Counted from the stretch's first letter, positions 33,071 to 44,905 are shown. The stretch is 64,000 nucleotides of DNA from Cryptomeria japonica (GCF_030272615.1 NC_081407.1:142544897-142608896); one strand, 5' to 3'. Notes: generated from the sequence alone by a model not told the origin. A program made the numbers and translations.

Positions 33071-33443
33071 CACGTGACCACTGGTAATTTATTGCTAGTC
33101 ATAAATCAATTTGGTCACGTGACCACTGGCTGTTTTGATTGATCAATTTGGTCATCGATTTGGTCATTCATTTAGTCACTAATTTAGTCATTGATTGTTG
33201 TTATCTGATCATTTATTTAGTCATATATATAGTCATGGTAGTCATTTATTTAGTCATATATTTAGTGATTGATTGTTGTTACAGTGATATATTAGCACAC
33301 AATAATAACAACAACATAAAAATAGCAATTGCATAACTAAACAATTTATAAATAGAAAGCAAGAAAAAAGAGATCTATAATAATAAGCATATACTCCAGA
33401 TGTACATTGTATGCATTAGCAAAGACTTTGCACGAGTACATAA
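33071..33443. repeat. CACTA subterminal repeats
   Basis: Two copies of CACGTGACCACTGG (33071 and 33115), the second inside the perfect palindrome GGTCACGTGACC. Then many copies of 'gtcatttatttagtcat'-type words to about 33280. Such subterminal repeats bind the transposase in CACTA elements. The rest, to 33443, is unremarkable. Confidence 0.7.
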
Positions 33444-34225
33444 TGTAGACACCTAAAATTGTTCTATCTAACTAAATAAATATTTTTTATTTAATTATTT
33501 TATCCTAATTCTTCTATTAATTAAATAAATCTTTATTTATTTAATTAATTCATTTATCCTTTTCTAGCCTCTTTTTTGATTTAAATAAATACTTTTATTT
33601 ATTTAAATTATCCTTTTACTAAATTAAATAAATACTTTTATTTATTTAATTGATCCCACTTCTTCTATTAATTAAATAAATATTTATTTATTTAATTAAT
33701 TTATTAACCTTTTCTATCCATGACACATGTTATTCATCTTTTAATTCCTACAATAGCTACCCTCTTATTATTTTCTTATTTCTTTTACCTACCCTCTAAT
33801 CCTAGCCGACCATTTATCTTTTACACCTCTCAATCTTATCCCTCCATTTCTTGCAATGTCTTCTATATAAGAGGATGCTTCTTTCATCATCAACCCTAAT
33901 CAACTAATCTTCCACGCATTCTAGCATTCGAAATTTCATATGCGATCAAGCCTACTTGCAACCGCATTTTTGTTCTTTGTTGAGCTCTTGTGCACACATA
34001 AAATCTGAGAGCAAATATATCAAGCAAGATCAATGGAGATAGGAAGAATGAAGATTCAAAACCCTATTAGACATGTGATGGTATAATCTTTATGATTTTA
34101 TTGATTTGCATGGTCTTAGGTAATCTTCATATGTTATGGTGGATTTTCATTGTTGTTAGGCTAGGGTTTTGTGGTTGAATTTATTTAGTATTTGAATATT
34201 GTTGTTTCCATTTTCACCATAAACA
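33444..34225 (+). repeat. Element I 5' LTR
   Basis: 782 bp. The first 260 bp hold repeated AT palindromes built on 'TTAAATAAATA' and 'TATTTATTTAATT', about every 60-75 bp. A TATA box is near 33863. The partner is at 59905-60687. Confidence 0.93.
33863..33872 (+). promoter_or_regulatory. Candidate TATA box in I LTR
   Basis: CTATATAAGAGG follows 'cttgcaatgtctt' and is kept in the right LTR near 60323. It is a strong match to a plant TATA box, with a transcription start expected about 30 bp downstream. Confidence 0.6.
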
Positions 34226-34245
34226 TTTTGGCATGCCTGGTGGGA
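34226..34245 (+). promoter_or_regulatory. Element I primer-binding site (tRNA not assigned)
   Basis: Directly after the LTR comes TTTTGGCATGCCTGGTGGGA. A PBS starting TGGCATGCC (34229) would pair with a tRNA ending GGCATGCCA. I cannot name that tRNA with confidence. It differs from the tRNA-iMet site of the Copia-type elements. Confidence 0.55.
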
Positions 34246-34376
34246 CATGGATTTCTGTTAGATCTATGTTTTTTGCAGATTTTTATAACCCTATATTGTT
34301 GTTTTGAATAACTATTTGGAGAATAACCTTGTGATGCTAGGGTTTTGGACACAAGATCAAGATCTGGGAGAGATTT

Positions 34377-35290
34377 GATCATATCTCATAAACGGATATG
34401 GAACTTTGCAACAAATTTTGTTGGCAAGTTGAAGAAAGTATCAAGAGCTCTCAATCCAATATTCAAAATTTTTAGAGCACATTTGAATTTTCTATGATTT
34501 TTTTATGAATTTTCATAAAAAATTAATTTTGAGAGTAAATAAGAGAATTTTTCAAATTTTCTTATATTGTTGGAAAGTTCTCATATTTATACACAAGATC
34601 TCTTTTTTGTGATTTTAATTTTGATACAAAATATTTTCTATAAAATCGGATCTTTAAAAATTAGGGTTTTTCATTATTTTGATCAGATCTCACAACCGGC
34701 TTTGAATGTTGGCATAATTTTTTTTTTGAATGTCAATAACAATATAAAGAGATTTCAATCCAAAATCCATATTTTTTGGAGCATATTTGCATTTTCTGTG
34801 AATTTTTAATGCATTTTCATAAAAACTTAATTTTGAGAGCAAATGAGAGAATTTTTCAGATTTGTTTACAATTTTGGAAAGCTCTTAGAATTTTACATAG
34901 GACTTGTTCTTTGTGATTTTAATTTTGATGAAAAATATTTCCTCAACAATCAGATCTTTAAAAATTAGAGTTTTGCATTATTTTAATCATATCTCACAAA
35001 GAGATTGGAATTTTTTTAGGAATTTTTTATGCAAGTCTGGAATGCTATCAATAGTTTCCAGTAATAAATTCATATTTTTTGGATCAATTGTGCATTTATA
35101 TGAATTTTTTATGATTTTTCATAAAAAAAATAATTTTTGGAGCAAATTACCAAATTGTTTGGATTTTCTTACATTTTAGGAAATGTCTTGAAATTTTACA
35201 GGTGCTTTGTTTTTTATGATGCAAAAAAACTCATCGAAAATCAGATCTTAGAATTTGTCAAAAAAATTGTCTTGTCGAAGGCCCCTATTT
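34377..35290 (+). repeat. Three tandem copies of a ~304-bp unit in the leader of I
   Basis: Units begin near 34377 ('gatcatatctcataaacgg'), 34681 ('gatcagatctcacaacc') and 34985 ('atcatatctcacaaagag'). Each then has a 'ttggaaag' block, 'gtgattttaattttgatg' and 'cagatctttaaaaatta'. Copies have diverged and the third is the least alike. The unit is AT-rich and non-coding. It may be part of the long 5' leader. Confidence 0.75.
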
Positions 35291-35379
35291 CACAAAGTCT
35301 TTTGGATCTAAAATTTACTTAACTTGTGTGCTTGCAGGAGGGGTATTATTTCAAAACTACTAATAATCTTGGTGCAGGA

Positions 35380-36184
35380 CGTTAGGATTCCCAAAGATAC
35401 TGAGAGGGGGGGGGGGTGAATCAGTATCTGACCGGTTTGTGAATTTTCTAAATTTATTATATGAAAAGCATTCCAAAACTGTGTACCGGTAAACCAAAAT
35501 TAATGCAATAAATAAGAGCAACAACCACAACATGAAAGACACACCATAACACAATATTTTTAACAAGGAAACCTGGTGTGGGAAAAACCTCGGTGGGATT
35601 TGTGACCCACAATATTCGCTTACTGGCCAATAAGAGAATATTACTGTTACAATAGGGGCCTACACATGCAGGAAGGCCAACTGCCTAAAGCTCACTGCTT
35701 ACATACAAAAAGAGAAGTCTCACTAAATTACAAAATGGATTACACAAATCCAATGTCATGTACTGCTTTAGATCAGCATCTGCTATGCCAGGTTCAGTAT
35801 CGGTTTAAGCTATGTAATAATCATAAACCCTTATCCAAAATTTGCCTTATAATTCGCACATTAGGTCTGCAATAATCTAACCACATCTGCCTCATATATC
35901 CTACTTACAAATTTTCTCTAAGATCTCATACTTATATATGAGCCTTATTACAATATGCCTTGTCGGCTTTACAAAAAGATATTACAATTAATTACATTTT
36001 GCAATAAATAAAATCCTGTTGGCCAGGGTGCCGGTAATTAATATTTTCGGTGTCGGTGAACTGTATGCCGGTGTAGAGTCTGTTGGTGCCAGTGCCTGCT
36101 GGTATCATATGATTGTAAGGTTGTCATCAATGACAATACCTTCAATCACCTACAATTTCTCATTAGAGTGTGCATTTGCCAACA
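35380..36184 (-). repeat. Element G 3' LTR
   Basis: 805 bp, CGTTAGGATTC to TTTGCCAACA. The U5 motif is 'actgagaggggggggggg' then 'tgaatcag'. A candidate TATA box TCATATATAAG lies near 35929-35940 on the minus strand. Confidence 0.92.
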
Positions 36185-36502
36185 ATCTCCCCCTTTGGCA
36201 TTGATGGCAACACTCATGAGAAAAATCTAAAAAAGTGTCCAAAAAAATGTTGTCCAAAAGAATCTGCCAAAATGTCTTATCAAAACTGTGTTATCAAAAT
36301 GTGTGCTCCCCCTGAGCTGATGATGTCCCTGCTAATCATTTTTCTCATCACCACTACTCCCCCTTTGGCATCAATGACAAAGGCTATCATTCACTGTCAA
36401 TGGAGTGTGGTTCCTGCCTAGATCCTTATAACCGGTGGGTTACAATTTGATAGATGTCCACCAATGCAAAATTCTGACTGTCGTTGAACCTTTCGCTATC
36501 CT
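36185..36502 (-). promoter_or_regulatory. Element G 3' UTR with purine tracts
   Basis: PPT CCAAAGGGGGAGAT (36185-36198). Extra PPT-like words near 36307 (CTCAGGGGGAGCA) and 36357 (GCCAAAGGGGGAGTAG), the latter again beside 'tgatgcc'. Confidence 0.76.
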
Positions 36503-38526
36503 TTAATGCCACTTCTGTTCTATGAACTGTACCAGTGAGTAGGTGCATTTGCTCTTCCGGTGTCTTAAGTCTAGAACCAGAGCCTTAGAAATTTCTTTTC
36601 TTAAAGAAATGAGGTAATCCAGTTTAGGGCCTAGTTTGCATTTTAAATCCTTTTCCTTAAACTTTATCTTTCCTTTATCTTTTTCTAACTTTTCAATTTT
36701 CTCCTCAAGAACTGCAATATTCTTTTCAACTTCCAAAAATGAATTTGATGTACCTATTAAGTTGTCAACAATATTGTTAATTTCTTTTTGTGCTTTGTTG
36801 ATCTCTGAATCTATGTCCTCTGTCAAAATATCAGTTTTGCAGGTATCTCTGTATAGTTTCTTGAAATCCAAAATTGTTTCTCCTAATGCCGGTAATAAGG
36901 TTTCCATTTGTTCCTTATTCTTCTTCACTCTTTCCTCAAAGAATTTTTCTTTCTCCTTATCCATCATTTGATAGTGTGTTATACAACTTGTTGATATTTG
37001 TCAGTTTGCCATCTTTAGTGATCTCTTCCAAAAATTTGTCAAAAGTAGGAATAACTTGTTTCCTCTTCTTTGGTGTCATCTTTTTAGCTGGGGGCCTCAT
37101 TGCCTATTGTTTTTGTCTTGTCTTTCTAGGTGTAGGTGAGGGTGTCGATGAGGGTTTTCTTTTTCTTTCTACCCTTTTGAATACAGTCAATATCTCACTG
37201 TCAGAAGAAGTAGCAACTGGTGAGAGATGTGTCTTCGGTTGTAGTCCTTCCAATTCACTCTCCTTAATACCAGTTTTATTCAAAACATCTTCCTTTATTG
37301 CTTTTACCTATCTTGAACTTGTCCTAACTATTTGCTCAGTTTTCTTAACTCTTTTTTGAGATTGAATGCCACTTTCAATTATTTCAGCATTGCCAAATAC
37401 TTTTTCTTTCAGTTCCTTAGGGGCTTCTAAGAGGGCTTTTGCATAAGTTTCAACTATGTTGTCATCAGCCTCATATCCCATCTCTATAACCCAAATTGTC
37501 CTAGGGATAATTGCCTCCATCCAGATTTAATCTTTCTTGATCACAAAGCATATCTCTTTTTGATACTTATCAACAATTTCTTGAGATAGCCTTGTTCTTG
37601 TCTTCATTCTTTCTTTCAAAGTTTGAATATTCATTTATGTTTTTCTCTCTATCATCTCCCATGTTGTTTAGTATGTCTAACTATTTCTTTCCTACTAGGA
37701 TATCAAAACCAAAGTCTTTTCTACCAATACTGGGTACTTCCTTGGTAATGTATAGTATTAAGCACACAAGCAAGTTGCCAAATCTAAAAGTTCCCTTCTT
37801 ATCACCTTTGATTTTCTTTAAATTGTCTATCTGTTCATCTTTAAGCCATTCACATACATCAGTTCTTGCATTGTCATTCACCATGTCATATGCACTTTTA
37901 ATACATAAGCTAGAGATAGAGTTTAGTCTGTTTGCATGTGTAGCTTTATAACCAAGAATCATACTGAAAAATCTAACATTGATGTCCTTCACATCATTGA
38001 CTCTTAGGGATCTTTTGTCAAATATTACGCCAGTTAAGTTCATCACAGTGTCATTTGAAACTTTCTTAGTTTTGTTAGGCCTGCTACCGGTGGAAGATAA
38101 GCCTGTTACTGCCCTAATTGCCTCTTTAGTGATGTTATGGATGGAATCAAACCAAAAGAACTCTCCATGAACTCTGCTCAAGACTATTCTTATCACATCT
38201 TTAGGGAAATCAAGGATACTAAGAATGTCCACAAAGCCTAGGGTTTCCACTACCTTGTGTTCTGGTTTAATATTACCATATTCATCACAGATTACAGTCC
38301 TATACATGTTCATTATTTCTTCAGCTCCTAGTTCCTCAATATGACAATGTATATACATTCTAGGATCCTCTGCATAAACTAATTCCTTAGGTATTTTAAA
38401 AAATGCTCCTAGGGTATCATCTTTCTTTGCAATTTTGGGAATAAGTTTGAACATGGGTCTAGGGAGCTTGATAAATTTAATCACAGTAGGGTTTGCGATA
38501 AATTCAGGTGTAGATGAAGAAGCCAT
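36503..38526 (-). pseudogene. Element G ORF2, short form
   Basis: ATG at 38526 gives MASSSTPEF. The N-terminal domain is intact to 37681 (282 codons), the longest clean copy besides H. It has KLPRPMFKLIPKIAKK, VIRIVLSRVHGEFFWF, ITKEAIRAVTGL, VMNLTGVIFDKRSLRVNDV, SMILGYKATHANRLN and DVCEWLKDEQIDNLKK. Part II follows (VIEMGYEADDNIVETYAKALL, 37308-37520), a Lys/Arg linker, then a coiled coil (36503-36967: EKEKFFEERVKKNKEQ, VEKNIAVLEEKIEKLEK, LGPKLDYLISLRKEI). The part IV block of A' and H (LYxxIDNRW) is absent, making it about 675 codons against more than 1,000. Stops and shifts lie near 37675, 37530 and 37308. Function unknown. Confidence 0.82.
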
Positions 38527-38815
38527 GGTTATAAATACCTTAATCTGACTTTAAGATGAATTGCTTGGATGAATTGCTTCACTTTTCGCTCAAGATTTTC
38601 GTCCTCTCTAGAGATTTGAATGCTCAATGAATGAAAAAGGAGCCAAAACACTTGCTTTATAATGTTATTTCTTTCAACTGCCACATTTAATGCCTGCCGG
38701 TTAAGTCAAAAACTTAACTCATCTATCGGTAAAGAAGTAATCCAACTTCTCACCATCAACCGAGGGTTAATTAGCATGTTTTCAATTTGTTGCCATACCC
38801 CCAAAGGATTATTTC
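38527..38815 (-). other. Element G spacer between Gag and ORF2
   Basis: About 290 bp, AT-rich, no ORF of note. Same position as the spacers of A', D and H. Confidence 0.55.
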
Positions 38816-39928
38816 TTAGTTAGATGAAGAATCTCCTACTGGTGGAGTGATACTCTATTCTACTAGTGAAGGAATAGCTTCACTAACATTCATGTCAGAC
38901 TTTTTAATCCACTGTTTTGAAAATTCTTGCTTTACCTCTTCAACCTTTTCTTTACCTTTCAAACTGGGTCCTTTTTTATTTGTTGGTGATGCCTTACTTC
39001 TATAGAATTTTGCAATATGTCCAATTTTGTTACAAGCATAACAAGTCACATTGTTTTTCTGAATAGCTTTCCCATATCCTATGCTAGTATGTGTTATGCA
39101 TTGATTAGATAGATGTCCAAATCTTCCACAAATATAACATCTTACATTCATTCTGAATTTTTTTGAATTATGACCAACTTTATTGCATTTAGAACATTGA
39201 CCGGTGGGTGTATTAGTGTTCTAATAATTTCTAGTTCTACATTGATTTTCTCTATGACTGTACTTGTTATAGTTGAAGCATTTTCCATTGAATTTATAAG
39301 CATTAGGTTGTCTTACCGGTTTTCTATGATCATGATTGTTTGCAATACTGGAGCTTTCACCAACTTCAAAGCCAAGGCCATTTGTATCTCCATTAGGTTT
39401 CTAATTCTTCAACATGTCATCAAGTTCTTCTAAACTTTTCTTTAATTTCTCCTTGTGTTGATTTGCAGTAGCCAAATCATTTTCCAAGAAATCTTTCTGT
39501 CTCATGAGTTCAGTTCTGTCATTTTATGTATGTATCAAATCTGTCTTTAACATATCATTTTCATGATTGAGTCTTGTGTTTTCATTTCCAATAGCATTTA
39601 GTCTTCTAACCAAGTCATCTTCTATCTTCTTTCTATCTTCAATGTCTTTACTAAATCTCATAGCCATATCTCACATCTCGTTCTTCATTGTACTATTTTC
39701 TTGTCTCAGCTTGTTCACAAGGTCATTAAGAGTTTCTTTCTCATCTTCATCACTCTGCATCTTCTTAGAAAGTTCTCTTCTTTTGTTCCTAGCAATAGCG
39801 AGATTTTCCTGAAGTCCTTGAATGATTTCCTGTGCAGCCTTCAGATCATCTTCAAGTTTGATATTCTTCACTTTTTCTGCATCATAGTCTGCAAGAGATG
39901 TTTCAAGTTGCTTCCTCAAGATCTCCAT
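38816..39928 (-). pseudogene. Element G Gag (coiled coil plus four to five zinc knuckles)
   Basis: ATG at 39928 (MEILRKQLETSLADYDAEKV) begins a coiled coil rich in Lys, Glu, Asn and Leu. Knuckles between 38990 and 39310: CFNYNKYSHRENQC (one Cys lost), CSKCNKVGHNSKKF, CYICGRFGHLSNQC and CYACNKIGHIAKFY (last Cys lost). The tail ends VGDSSSN at TAA 38816-38818, with one TAG before it near 38855. It is very close to Gag of element B. The reading frame stays open from the LTR through the PBS into this Gag. Confidence 0.85.
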
Positions 39929-39984
39929 CTCTACCGGTGTTAGAATCTTCCTCAAGCTATTAGGATTTTGAAAATAGAGGACCA

Positions 39985-39997
39985 GACTCTGATACCA
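39985..39997 (-). promoter_or_regulatory. Element G primer-binding site
   Basis: TGGTATCAGAGTC on the minus strand, tRNA-iMet type, two bases from the LTR. Confidence 0.9.
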
Positions 39998-39999
39998 AT

Positions 40000-40801
40000 T
40001 GTTAGGATTGCCAAAGATACTAAGAGGGGGGGGGTGAATAAGTATCTGGCCGGTTTGTAATTTTCTGAATTTATTATATGAAAAGTATTCCAAAACAGTG
40101 TACTGGTAAACCAAAATTAATGCAATAAATAAGAGCAACAACCACAACATGAAAGACACATCATAACACAATATTTTTAATGAGGAAACCCGATGTGGGA
40201 AAAATCTCGGTGGGATTTGTGACCCACAATATTATCTTACTGGCCAATAAGAGAATGTTATTGTTACAATAGGGGCCTGCACATGCAGGAAGGTCGACTG
40301 CCTAAAGCTCACTGCTTACATACAAAAAGAGAAGTCTCACTGACTTACAAAATGTATTACACAAATCCAATGTCATGTACTGCTTTAGATCAGCATCTGC
40401 TATGCCAAGTTCAGTACCGGTTTAAGCTTTGTAATAATCATAAATCCTTATCCAAAATCTGCCTTATAATTCGCACATTAGGTTTGCAATAATCTAACCA
40501 CATCCGCCTCATAAATCCTACTTACAAATGTTCTCTAAGATCTCATACTTATATATGAGCCTTATTACAATATGCCTTGTTGACTTTACAAAAAGATATT
40601 ACAATTAATTACATTTTGCAATAAATAAAATCCTGTCGGCCAGGGTGCCGGTAATCAATCTTTTCGGTGCCGGTGAACTGTATATCAATGTAGAGTCTGC
40701 CGGTGCCGGTGCCTGCCAATATCATATGATTGTAAGGTTTCTATCAATGAAAATACCTTCAATCACCTACAATTTCTCATTGGAGTGTGCATTTGCCAAC
40801 A
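40000..40801 (-). repeat. Element G 5' LTR
   Basis: 802 bp, TGTTAGGATTG to TTTGCCAACA, followed by TSD CAGGA. Close to its partner, with many single C/T and A/G changes. Confidence 0.93.
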
Positions 40802-40806
40802 CAGGA

Positions 40807-42421
40807 ACTTTGGCAAAGATTTAATTTTAAAATTGCTTGCTTTATCTTCTTATTCTAGAAAAAGCTTCAATTGGTGCATTAAAATTGAACCATTGTCTTT
40901 TGTGTTTTGAGCATTAGACTCTTTTGTGTTTATCTTTAGAGGGCATGCCTCCCTATGTGGTCATTAGGACTACTAGTGAGGAGGAAACAACCCAAGTGGT
41001 AGCAAGGAAAACCCACCTCTTTCGAACCACTATAGATAACTCTATCCATGGTGAAAGCCATGGGTAATGTGTGCTGATTAGTTCATACCAAAACTATGTC
41101 TCCCTATAAACCTGTTTGATCAAATTTATTTGATCAGTAGTAGGGCGTAACCCTTACCGGCTGGGAGCCTTCTGTATTTACAGAGTTGAAAGTGCCACAT
41201 GTATGGCCACAAGAGCGGATGCCCTTGCTATCACCTTTTTGTTTTAGAAAGCCAAAATCCTTCTAGTTGTTGGGGAAGGAGGTCAAACCTCTGGAGAGGC
41301 TCACACACATACAGGTCTTAGTAGAGATACAAAGTTTTCCATGAGGAGTTTTCATGGGGACTAGTGCTTGTCTACCCAAAAGAAGTGAGTGTCGAGGGTG
41401 GAGCCAGTGGGGTCAAGCATCTAAGTATCCACTTTGAATAGAATAACCTTGAGGGAAACCTCATGTGGGATCAATGACTATTGTCCTAGCCAACCATAGG
41501 AATTGTGCTTGTCTTCTTTTAAACATTCAAACATCCAAAACATTGTGTGTTTTGTGTCTTAAAGTGTATGCAAAACATTTTTACATCAAACAACACACTT
41601 TCTTTTGAGTCATTTTTGAGTCCAAACACTTGCAAACATTGAGTCCTCATCAACATTGTGTCCTCTTGTCTTGAAAAAAACAATCAAAAATTCATATTTG
41701 GTCACAACAACAACTTTACAAATTGAAAAAATTGCCTTTAGCTTCTAGAAACACATCTCTGTCTGACAGAAACATGTCTGTTTCCTCCAACCGCATTTGT
41801 ATAGGATAGAAACATGTTTGTGTTATCATAAGCAAAACTGCATTCACAAAATCCTGGAAACACGTTTGTGTAGTGTCTAATCATGTATGTGCTAGGTAAC
41901 CACGTCTGTGAAGTATACATGCACGTCTGTGTTTAGTATTGAAAAAAACTTACAGTCTAGCAAACAAGTACAACTAGTTTCAAACTTATTGAGCTTCTTA
42001 GGTTATTTCTCCAGATTTTCATCTAGCATTCAACCTATCTCTGGGTCTCAGAAAGTTCATCATTGCTTTACACCTTGCATTACATTCACATTTGTCTAAA
42101 CTTGAGTCAAAAGGTCACTTGCTTGTCCTCATCTTGCTTTGTCAACATACTACATACAACAAAATTTTGCTAAGTGGTCCCTCATCAAGGTCTATCACCT
42201 TTGGGTCTCATTGAGTCTTACTTAGAGTCAAGGTCAACTTATCTCATCAAGAGAAACTATCATATCTTTGAAAGTCATATCTACTCTACTACATATACTT
42301 GGTCTTACACTTTGGATATTGCAAGTACACCTCAGATTCATTTACATTCCATCCAACTCTTGGTATTCCATACTCTTTCCATTTTCATCTAGTGTCACAC
42401 ATCTTGGTCAACACCTAGTTC
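40807..42421 (+). other. Element I 5' leader, right part
   Basis: Non-coding leader between the G insertion and the Gag start. Around 40950-41480 it contains blocks such as 'caacccaagtggtagcaagg' and a hairpin 'tgatcaaatttatttgatca' near 41115. Between 41735 and 41935 there is a degenerate short repeat 'aaacatgtctgtgt' in at least six versions. Long leaders are usual in Tat-type elements. No gene is supported. Confidence 0.6.
41735..41935 (+). repeat. Degenerate short repeat cluster (aaacatgtctgtgt)
   Basis: At least six related words, for example 'aaacatgtctgtttcc', 'aaacatgtttgtgt', 'aaacacgtttgtgt', 'aatcatgtatgtgc', 'aaccacgtctgtga' and 'tgcacgtctgtgt', spaced about 25-35 bp apart. They may bind a protein or form RNA structure in the leader. 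Confidence 0.6.
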
Positions 42422-42918
42422 ATGGTTGAAACCCGTTCCCAAAAATCTAGGAGTGAAGCTAAAGAAGCTCAAGAGTTTGCAAACATGAGTGGCTATGAGT
42501 ATGACAATGATATCTTTTTCAATTTGGATCATACCACATTACTTGATATGGATAATTATAGAAACATTCACAATGATGAGAACATGGATAACACAAACAA
42601 CAATGATACATGCAGTGACAATATGGACAACTTTTTCGTACATTCAGCAGAAGTGGAAGACTCCATCATAGATCCCCATTTTAATAGATTGGTTGAAGAG
42701 ATCATGAGGAGAGATAGACAATATTTCTTACAAGTGATGGCACAAAGTGGAGCTAAGATACCTCATGATGTTGACATGTCTCAAATAGTGGACAATTGAC
42801 CTATGCAAGAAACTCAACTCAACATGGATCAAACGAGGCCTAATAGTGGAGGTACTAGAGGACCACGTTTCATGCCTGAGTCACCATCATCTTTGTTTCA
42901 AAAACTTGAGGTCCCAAA
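42422..42918 (+). pseudogene. Element I Gag, N-terminal part
   Basis: ATG at 42422 gives MVETRSQKSRSE, a common Ty3 Gag start (MVxTRSQ). It is an acidic, Asn/Asp-rich region with EEIMRRDRQYFLQVMAQSG. A TGA at 42797-42799 breaks it; the frame then goes on (MDQTRPNSGG, RFMPESPSSLFQKLEVPN) to 42918, where a solo LTR sits. Gag forms the particle. Confidence 0.78.
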
Positions 42919-43365
42919 TGTTAGGGTTTCAAGAAGATCCGATGCAAATATGAACTAACAATTATATGCAGATCTAAATACAAAAGATAAAGGAATAAAA
43001 CAGGACACAGATAACACAGAGATTTAACGTGGTTCACCCAGAATGGGTTAAGTCCACCATACACAGTCATCCAATCTTTCTATCTAGCAAAAATAGTACA
43101 TAAACCTCTTTATGCCTTTAGGATCCCAAATGCTTATAACATGCATTTTTAGGGCAACAAACAAAGTCGGCCTTTTTAGGGTTTTATTACAATGTTGGTT
43201 TTCATCAACAAAAATGTCCAAATTTTTTTTTCTTGGGGGTTGCCACCCCCGAACCCTCGCAATGGGCTATCGCCTGCATTCTCGGGGCCCGGCCTGGCCC
43301 CAGACCCTGACGAGAATATGTGTTGAGTGTACAGTACTTTTCTGATCAATCGCCACATATCAACA
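42919..43365 (-). mobile_element. Solo LTR inside Gag of I
   Basis: 447 bp, TGTTAGGGTTTC to ATATCAACA, with TSD CCAAA (42914-42918 and 43366-43370). The word 'acacagagatttaacgtgg' fits the LTR type seen in E and A. A GC-rich stretch lies at 43230-43310. The minus orientation is inferred from that word. It has no relative elsewhere in the window. Confidence 0.88.
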
Positions 43366-43775
43366 CCAAATACACATGGTCAAGCTTATGATACTCATGA
43401 AATAGCATCTCATGAACAACTCCTTCTACACAGACCATTATGGAAGTCTTATGCAGAAAAATACACTCAATCACATACCAATGCTAAGGACCAACTTCAA
43501 AAGCAATTGGATATCCAGAGGCATGCTCAAAATTTGGACACAAGAAAACCCTGTGTCAAATTTGGGGGCAACACACAAGAGCAAACTCATGACATGCCTG
43601 TAGAATATGATATACATGGACAAAGCAAATTTTCCATTCCTCATCATGACTCTATACCAAGTGGTCCCTATACACAATATCATTATAGACCTCCTCCATA
43701 TGAAACATGTTTATGACCAATACCATCCATATATGCAGTATCCTCCTCCTCCACCCGGTGGCCCAGGCATGGGAT
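43366..43775 (+). pseudogene. Element I Gag, middle part
   Basis: The Gag frame resumes after the solo LTR with hydrophilic sequence (HEIASHEQLLLHRPLWKSYA, QLQKQLDIQRHAQNL) and, after a frame change, a Pro/Tyr-rich segment (DQYHPYMQYPPPPPGGPG). It stops where H inserted (TSD GGGAT at 43771-43775). After H it continues with GPRSRSPPKNN at 51767. Confidence 0.75.
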
Positions 43776-44905
43776 TGTTACTACTTATCAAGTTGTCGTT
43801 CTATATACTCTGGTTGGTTACTACTACCAAAATATTTAGTCGGTATGCACAGTATAGTCGGTTAAAGAAGAAAGTATTCACAGAGGCCAGTATGCACCAA
43901 GCTGTCTACTGAGTAGAAATAATAATACACCGAGTGAAACATGTTACTAGATTCATTGAACCTAGACACATGGGAAAATGTGTTACAAGATCGAGGAACA
44001 TAGAATCGTTATCACATTGGAAATTGCACTTAAAGATTGTGTATGATTTTGAGGTCATTTATCCAATGAAATATTTTGTATAGTTATTCATTTGATAAAT
44101 CATGTTTGTAAGATCGAGCAATGAATTAGATCACCGACATAAGAGATCTATTTATACAACATGGATTAAGGATAAAAATGTGACAGACAGAGATATACAG
44201 AGGTGTATGAAGCAAGACATGTGTGATACATGAGAAAGCACTAAGTGTTATGACTGTTACAGAGATACAGAGGTCACCGAGAAGGATTTTAGAGAATAGT
44301 CAAAGAACAGAGTAAACAGAAGGGTTTACCGAGTTACTTTATGGGTTACTGAGGTATGCTATAAGCAAGGTAATCTTATTTTGAGCACATAGAATCTGTT
44401 ATAACATTCCAGATGTAAAGTTGCAGATATTTGTAAAGAATATTGAAATATTTTGAAGTTGTAAGAGAAACCTTTAACAGGGTAAAAGACTCTAACCAAG
44501 TCTATAAATTGTAAAGCCTCTAACCAGGTACAACATTTAGTTTAAGTGTTGTAAAATCCTTTAGCAAGGTAGATCTAACAGATCTTGATACTCCTAATAG
44601 GGTAAGCTATCAGAAATAGCTAAACATGTAGCTCTAACCGGGCACTCTTTATTATTGTAGTAGTGAAGTTGTGGGTGCCATCCCCACCACAATTTTTCTC
44701 TCTAACCAAGGGTTTCTGTGTAACCAAAATATATGTGTTATGGAGTGAATCATGTATGATTGTTATTTATTTGTTTTAGCTTTATGTTATGTTGCAGCAA
44801 TTTTTGGTTTATGCATAACAGTAAAGATATTGTTGTTAAAAGGATTTGAAGTACTGATTCACCCCTCCCCTCTCAGTACATTAGCTTTCCATATTGGGCC
44901 TAACA
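43776..44905 (+). repeat. Element H 5' LTR
   Basis: 1,130 bp, TGTTACTACTTATC to GGCCTAACA. The U5 motif is 'gattcacccctcccctctcagt' (inverse of the motif seen in the minus-strand elements). Two short deletions against the right LTR near 43799 and 43905. Confidence 0.93.
44148..44157 (+). promoter_or_regulatory. Candidate TATA box in H LTR
   Basis: CTATTTATAC within 'gagatctatttatacaaca', kept in the right LTR near 51010. Mid-LTR position. Motif evidence only. Confidence 0.4.

Larger units (their letters stand above)
35380..40801 (-). mobile_element. Element G: two-ORF LTR element without pol
   Basis: LTRs 35380-36184 and 40000-40801, TSD CAGGA (35375-35379 and 40802-40806). Internal 3.8 kb on the minus strand: PBS, multi-knuckle Gag (38816-39928), ORF2 (36503-38526), PPTs. 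No pol motif. The first base of the left LTR has changed from T to C (CG instead of TG). It is the shortest of the two-ORF elements. Confidence 0.93.
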
